Shown here piece after piece: positions 6,430 to 10,066 of a stretch of DNA of 10,066 nucleotides. Source of the stretch: Gammaproteobacteria bacterium (lineage in GTDB: Bacteria; Pseudomonadota; Gammaproteobacteria; Steroidobacterales; GCA-2729495); the NCBI GenBank assembly GCA_023150055.1, contig JAKLLP010000050.1, positions 1 through 10,066 of the forward strand, written 5' to 3'. Below the pieces are notes generated by a model. The model saw only the letters and a program-made list of their open reading frames with translations. It did not search any database and was not told the origin of the DNA. The position numbers were made by a program, and so were the translations under genes. Positions within the stretch are counted from its first letter, which is position 1. Every line of letters begins with the position of its first letter.

Positions 6430-7542
6430 TCAAGTCCCGCTCATTGCCGCGCTTCCTGTGGGAGCGCTCAACAACTCCCTCACGACGAGCGGCGTAGCCA
6501 GGTCATCGCGCCGCAATACTGGCAGACCGGTCAACTGCTGGCACTCCTGGATCGCGAGCGGCGCCGCCGTGAGCGCGCCGCTCACGGCGAGAATCGGGAT
6601 ACCGCGCTGCTCGAGCCACTCTACGCCCGAACCGGCTCCCATGGCGTCGCCGGCACAGAAAATCACGCCGCGAACGAGGTTGCGGAAAGTGGCGGACTGG
6701 AGCAGGGCTGCGGTCTCCCGCTGCAACAGCCCATCGGCGATCTCGATGATGACGACGTCCACGCGCAGCTGCTGCAGGTGAACCACCATGCGGTAAAGAA
6801 GCGACTCCACTTCGGGCAGCGGCAGCTTGTAGGTCGAGGCGTGACCGAGGTCGGTGAAGTCGATCACATGCTCGGCGCCGGCATCCTCCATCAGCCAGAC
6901 ATCGTTACCGGCGCCGGTACCGGTGACCTTCCCCGCCCCCACTCGCATGGCAGCCCGGCTGCCGCCGCGGATGAGGTGCGCCACGGCCGTGGTCTTGCCG
7001 GCGTCCATGCTCGTGCCGACGACCGCGATCACCGGAATATCGGCTTTCGGACTTGCCTTTGGCGCGGGCAGCGCGAAATCGCCGATATTCAGCCGCCGGT
7101 TCTCGGCATCACCGAGAAGCCCGATGGGGCGCAAGCGTGTCGGTGCGTGCATGCTGCTGTGCCTGGACAGCGCCTCGGCGGCGATGCCGCCGCTGGCGAC
7201 GAGGTGGCAGGGGCGCAGCTCGCGCGGCACCTCCGCCTCGAACTGGTTGGGGGCGTAGCGGTTACCGTAGCAAACGACAATCTCGTCGCCGGGGAACAGC
7301 TGTGCGCGCCGGCCGCCCGGCAGCTGCAAACGATGGTGGTGGCCTAGTTTCTCGACACGGGCGAGCACCAGGTCACCCGGACGGGGCGCGAAGCTGCCCA
7401 CCACCAGCGACTCGATCTGATCCCGCGGCACCCGCCGCGTCACGAAGCCGAACTTGGCCGCCTCGAGTCGCTCGCGCGCGATGCGCCGGGTGAGGTTTCG
7501 CGGCCCTGGCCCTGCGGCCGCCTCGCTGGTCCTTGCGTGCAT
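6430..7542 (-). CDS. P-loop NTPase of unassigned function (dethiobiotin-synthetase/MobB-like fold, DUF1611-like)
   Basis: The 370-residue protein has two parts. Residues 1-135 include a small beta-rich region (GDLVLARVEKLGHHHRLQLP, GRRAQLFPGDEIVVCYGNRY). Residues 168-370 are a P-loop domain with VVGTSMDAGKTT (G176, K183, T184), then KVTGTGAGNDVW at 205-216, DFTDLGHAST at 228-237 and a VVIIEIADGLLQRET strand at 263-277 as a Walker-B-like element. The Walker A form resembles dethiobiotin synthetase (GTDTEVGKT) and DUF1611 proteins, but no reaction can be assigned. The start at ATG 7542 is chosen over the upstream GTG-type extension to 7608 because GAAGGG lies nine bases before it. It is divergent from the cyanophycin-synthetase-like gene and probably co-transcribed with the hydrolase gene. 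Confidence 0.85.
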   Translation of the reverse strand: MHARTSEAAAGPGPRNLTRRIARERLEAAKFGFVTRRVPRDQIESLVVGSFAPRPGDLVLARVEKLGHHHRLQLPGGRRAQLFPGDEIVVCYGNRYAPNQFEAEVPRELRPCHLVASGGIAAEALSRHSSMHAPTRLRPIGLLGDAENRRLNIGDFALPAPKASPKADIPVIAVVGTSMDAGKTTAVAHLIRGGSRAAMRVGAGKVTGTGAGNDVWLMEDAGAEHVIDFTDLGHASTYKLPLPEVESLLYRMVVHLQQLRVDVVIIEIADGLLQRETAALLQSATFRNLVRGVIFCAGDAMGAGSGVEWLEQRGIPILAVSGALTAAPLAIQECQQLTGLPVLRRDDLATPLVVRELLSAPTGSAAMSGT

Positions 7543-7659
7543 GTCGATGATCCCTTCTTTGGATTTTGTTCGGATCGGTCCGCCGCGCGCTCGCGAGGCT
7601 CCACGCACCTGCCGTCACCAGCGAAACAGTAGGGACTACGCGTGCGTACTCCCCTCATT

Positions 7660-7687
7660 AATGTAGGGAAAAACCAGCAAACCTCAA
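7660..7687 (-). promoter_or_regulatory. possible sigma-70 promoter of the NTPase-hydrolase operon
   Basis: On the minus strand, TTGAGG (7687-7682) and TACATT (7665-7660) are 16 bases apart. Each matches four of six consensus bases and they sit in the most AT-rich part of the gap, about 118 bases before the start codon. Confidence 0.3.
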
Positions 7688-7696
7688 TCACCTCAA
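7682..7696 (-). repeat. direct repeat TTGAGG-N3-TTGAGG, possible operator
   Basis: On the minus strand TTGAGG occurs twice with a three-base spacer (7696-7691 and 7687-7682). The downstream copy is the candidate -35 box, so a regulator bound here could act on this promoter. Short enough to be chance. Confidence 0.25.
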
Positions 7697-7830
7697 ATGC
7701 GGGTACCAGATTTGGAGGGACGCGCTCTCCCGGTCAGGCGGTGGCCACACTCGGCACCTGCCAGCAGCCCGGCAGAGAGTCGATTAGCTGCGTTCTGTGC
7801 TCTCCGCCACGGCGCTCCTGCGGCCGGCTC

Positions 7831-7839
7831 TGCTAGCAT
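7831..7839 (+). promoter_or_regulatory. possible extended -10 of the cyanophycin-synthetase-like gene
   Basis: TGCTAGCAT combines a TGN extended element with TAGCAT (four of six bases). No -35 box is evident. A start near 7846 would give a leader of about 56 bases containing the short frame at 7864. Confidence 0.2.
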
Positions 7840-7863
7840 CGCGGCGAGGATCTTTAACATCAA

Positions 7864-7905
7864 ATGATCAATACGATCCGGATCGAGGCAGGCCGGATGG
7901 CATGA
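7864..7905 (+). CDS. possible 13-residue leader peptide
   Basis: ATG 7864 opens a frame MINTIRIEAGRMA that stops at TGA 7903-7905, overlapping the next start as ATGA. Such overlaps often mean coupled translation. AGGA at 7847-7850 is 13 bases before the ATG, longer than ideal. It may simply be chance; two of the codons are arginine. Confidence 0.2.
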   Translation: MINTIRIEAGRMA

Positions 7906-10066
7906 AGAAGACGGTCATAATGGCGTCGACCTATCACGGGCCGAGCCTGTACGCGCCGCTGCCCGTGATCCGTTTCGTCCTGGGGGCCGCCGCAGCGCCG
8001 GATGCAGTCGAGACGCTGCGCAAGCGGCTGCCGGGCCTCGGGAACGCGCTCGCCGCCTGCCCCGCCCATGCGGATGCGCCCGGTGACACCCCCGGACATC
8101 TCTTCGAACACGCCTGCATAGAACTGCAGAACCGCGCCGGTGGCGAGCTCAGCTGCGTGCGAACGCGCGCCGTCGCGACCGCACCGGCCGGCGAGGCGGC
8201 CGTACCCTACGACGACGCGGATGTCTGCCTCGCGGCCGCCGCACTGGTCGGTGCGCTGCTGGCCGACGGGATACGCGGTGAACCTGCGGCGGCCGCGGCC
8301 GGTCTCGACCGGCGCCTCGAGGAGTTCCTCGAGTTTGCGCGCAAAAACGTGCTGCCGATCCAGGACCGCGCCATGGTCAGGGCCGCCCTCGCGCGGGACA
8401 TCCCGGTCACCCAGCTCGTCGGCCGCTTCCTCGCCTTCGGTCATGGGCGCTACCAGCAACGCCTCAGCGCGAGCGCGACGACCCTCACCAACAGCATCGC
8501 GAGTCACCTCGCGGCCAACAAGACCTACACGCACCGCGTGCTGGAGGCCGCCGGCCTGCCGATGGCCCGGTACGGCCGCGCCTACAGCGTCCGCGAAGCG
8601 GTGGCCGCGGCAGAGCGGATCGGCTATCCGGTCGTCGTCAAGCCGAACAGCGAGAGCATGGGCGCCGCCGTGAGCGTCGGCATGAAGAACCGTCGCGAGG
8701 TGACCGCGGCCTACCGGCGCGCGCGCAGGCTTACCCGTTCGGTGATTGTCGAGGAGTTCGTGCGGGGCGATGACCACCGGCTCCTCATCGTGGGCGGCAA
8801 ACTGGTCGCCGCCGCCAAACGCGTCCCGGCCCATGTCGTCGGCGACGGCGTGCACAGCGTCGAGCAGCTCGTCGCCCTTGTGAATGCCGACCCGCGCCGC
8901 GGCGCCGACCACAGCAACACCCTCACGCGGATCGTGCTCGACGAGCAGGCCGACCGCCTGCTCGGCGAACTCGGCTACACAGCGGCGTCAGTTCCGCAGG
9001 CGAGCGAGGTCGTTTACCTGCGCCGCAACGCCAATCTCTCGGCCGGCGGCACGGCGGAAGACCTCAGCGAGCGTGTGCATCCGGCGAATCGCGAGATCGC
9101 CGAACGCGCCGCGAAGGTGATCGGCCTCGACATCGCCGGCGTCGATCTCCTCACCAGCGACGTGTCGGTGCCCCTGTGGAAAAGCGGGGGCCGGATCTGC
9201 GAGATCAACTCGCGTCCCGGCCTGCGCTCGCACCTGTGGCCCGCGGTCGGTGAGCCACGTGACGTGCTCGGCCCCATCCTCGACATGCTCTTCCCACCCG
9301 GTCAGCCGGTGCGCGTGCCGGTCGTCGCGGTCACCGGTACGGGTGACACGCGCAGCACGGCCGAGCTCCTCGCAGCGATTCTCACGGCGGCCGGGAGCCA
9401 CGTCGGGCTCGCCGCCGGGCGGCGGGTGTTCAGCGGCGGGCGCCGCGTCGGCCGGGAAAAGCACGCCGCGCCGGCCGCGGCACGGATGATCCTGCTCGAT
9501 CCCGAGGTGGATGTGGCCGTACTCGAACTGCGACCGCGCGATGTCCTGCGCCATGGCCTCGGCTGTGATGCCATCGACGTCACGGTCGTCGTCGAGGAAC
9601 TGCCCGAGGAGCAGAGCGCTGAGCGCCAGCTGCGCCCGGCCACACCGCTGCTGCTCGATGCGATCCGCGTGGTCGCCCGCAGCACCCGCAGCGTGATCTA
9701 CGCTTGCCACAGCGATCCTGCCACGGCCGCGATCGCGGCCGATGCGGGCCAGGCGCGGCTGTGTCGCGTGGTTCCGGCACCCGCCGGCCGGACCCCGGCG
9801 GTGGCTGCCGTAGCCCGCGGTGAGCGGGCGGTGCAACGTGGCCGCACGATCCGCCTCCAGAACGGCGCGCGCGATCAGGGCAGGCTGCGCACGGCCGCCA
9901 TCCTGCAGAGGCTGTCCGGGCCCGAGGCCGACCGCTACCGCTCCAGCGCGCTCTACGCGACGCTCGCGGCGCACAGCCTCGGCATTGCGCCGCAGGTCAT
10001 CGCCCGGGGCCTGCGCAGCTGGGCGCCGCTTGCGAAGCTGGCTAAGCCGCGCCTTCCCCGCCGTCC
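7902..10066 (+). CDS. cyanophycin-synthetase-like protein (CphA2/CphA'-type), partial at 3' end
   Basis: Cyanophycin synthetase builds a polymer with an aspartate backbone and arginine side chains, using an ATP-grasp domain for the backbone and a Mur-ligase-like domain for the side chain. The frame is open for 721 residues and leaves the window. Residues 1-160 form the N domain, with HLFEHACIE at 66-74. Residues 205-460 are an ATP-grasp domain very like CphA: K247 in VVVKPN, VEEFVRGDDHRLLIVGGKLVAAAKRVPAHVVGDGVH, RRNANLSAGGTA, and EINSRPGL with E434 and N436. From 467 the Mur-like domain starts, but the usual GTNGKTT has become GTGDTRST (479-486) without lysine, ARGGILREGLG is LRPRDVLRHGLG, and the DHLG motif is missing. 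It should therefore lack side-chain ligase activity, as in CphA2 and CphA'. ATG 7902 is the start; ATG 7920 is an alternative. Confidence 0.86.
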   Translation, partial: MKKTVIMASTYHGPSLYAPLPVIRFVLGAAAAPDAVETLRKRLPGLGNALAACPAHADAPGDTPGHLFEHACIELQNRAGGELSCVRTRAVATAPAGEAAVPYDDADVCLAAAALVGALLADGIRGEPAAAAAGLDRRLEEFLEFARKNVLPIQDRAMVRAALARDIPVTQLVGRFLAFGHGRYQQRLSASATTLTNSIASHLAANKTYTHRVLEAAGLPMARYGRAYSVREAVAAAERIGYPVVVKPNSESMGAAVSVGMKNRREVTAAYRRARRLTRSVIVEEFVRGDDHRLLIVGGKLVAAAKRVPAHVVGDGVHSVEQLVALVNADPRRGADHSNTLTRIVLDEQADRLLGELGYTAASVPQASEVVYLRRNANLSAGGTAEDLSERVHPANREIAERAAKVIGLDIAGVDLLTSDVSVPLWKSGGRICEINSRPGLRSHLWPAVGEPRDVLGPILDMLFPPGQPVRVPVVAVTGTGDTRSTAELLAAILTAAGSHVGLAAGRRVFSGGRRVGREKHAAPAAARMILLDPEVDVAVLELRPRDVLRHGLGCDAIDVTVVVEELPEEQSAERQLRPATPLLLDAIRVVARSTRSVIYACHSDPATAAIAADAGQARLCRVVPAPAGRTPAVAAVARGERAVQRGRTIRLQNGARDQGRLRTAAILQRLSGPEADRYRSSALYATLAAHSLGIAPQVIARGLRSWAPLAKLAKPRLPRR

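Larger units (their letters stand above)
7543..7901. other. 359-base divergent intergenic region, control region for both directions
   Basis: It separates the minus-strand NTPase-hydrolase genes from the plus-strand cyanophycin-synthetase-like gene. The most AT-rich part is 7650-7715, which contains the minus-strand promoter candidate and a 9-nt-period direct repeat. The GC-rich part 7720-7830 shows nothing convincing. A short reading frame at 7864-7905 leads into the plus-strand gene. No RNA gene or riboswitch was recognised. Confidence 0.6.

Noticed and set aside
7741..7780. Sigma-54 promoter around GGCACCTGCCAGC
   Set aside because: The GG and GC elements are nine bases apart instead of ten and the TTGC box is not matched.
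7860..8912. Long minus-strand frame of 350 codons, and another at 8988-9974
   Set aside because: Both are antisense to the continuous CphA-like frame, which has strong motif matches throughout.

Overview
This 10 kb, GC-rich window looks like the chromosome of a gammaproteobacterium, probably an uncultured or poorly studied lineage. The main reason is the gene order recN - bamE - (ratA, opposite strand) - smpB, which matches the Escherichia coli order nadK-recN-bamE-ratB-ratA-smpB-ssrA. ratB is absent, ssrA is not directly after smpB, and ratA is broken.

Region 1 (1-3048) is housekeeping: RecN (DNA repair), BamE (outer-membrane assembly lipoprotein), a ratA remnant with an out-of-frame internal deletion, and SmpB (trans-translation).

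Region 2 (3049-5500) holds a non-canonical, long pyruvate-kinase-like gene (3409-5298). Its frame is intact except for one in-frame TGA at 4228-4230. Related 34-nt repeats (27/34 identical) lie just after the stop codon of smpB and just after the stop codon of this gene. The first repeat is followed by a run of strong hairpins, including a 28-nt imperfect inverted repeat, in the place where ssrA lies in E. coli.

Region 3 (5501-10066) is an accessory divergon. On the minus strand are a P-loop NTPase of unassigned function and, four bases overlapping if a TTG start is used, an alpha/beta hydrolase. On the plus strand, across a 359-base intergenic stretch, is a cyanophycin-synthetase-like protein that runs off the window. 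It keeps the N domain and a complete-looking ATP-grasp domain, but its Mur-ligase-like domain has lost the P-loop lysine and other conserved residues. It therefore resembles CphA2/CphA'-type enzymes rather than the bifunctional CphA1. The three genes may form a polyamide or dipeptide-polymer system; this is inference from layout and domain content.

No tRNA, rRNA, CRISPR array or intact transposase gene was seen.
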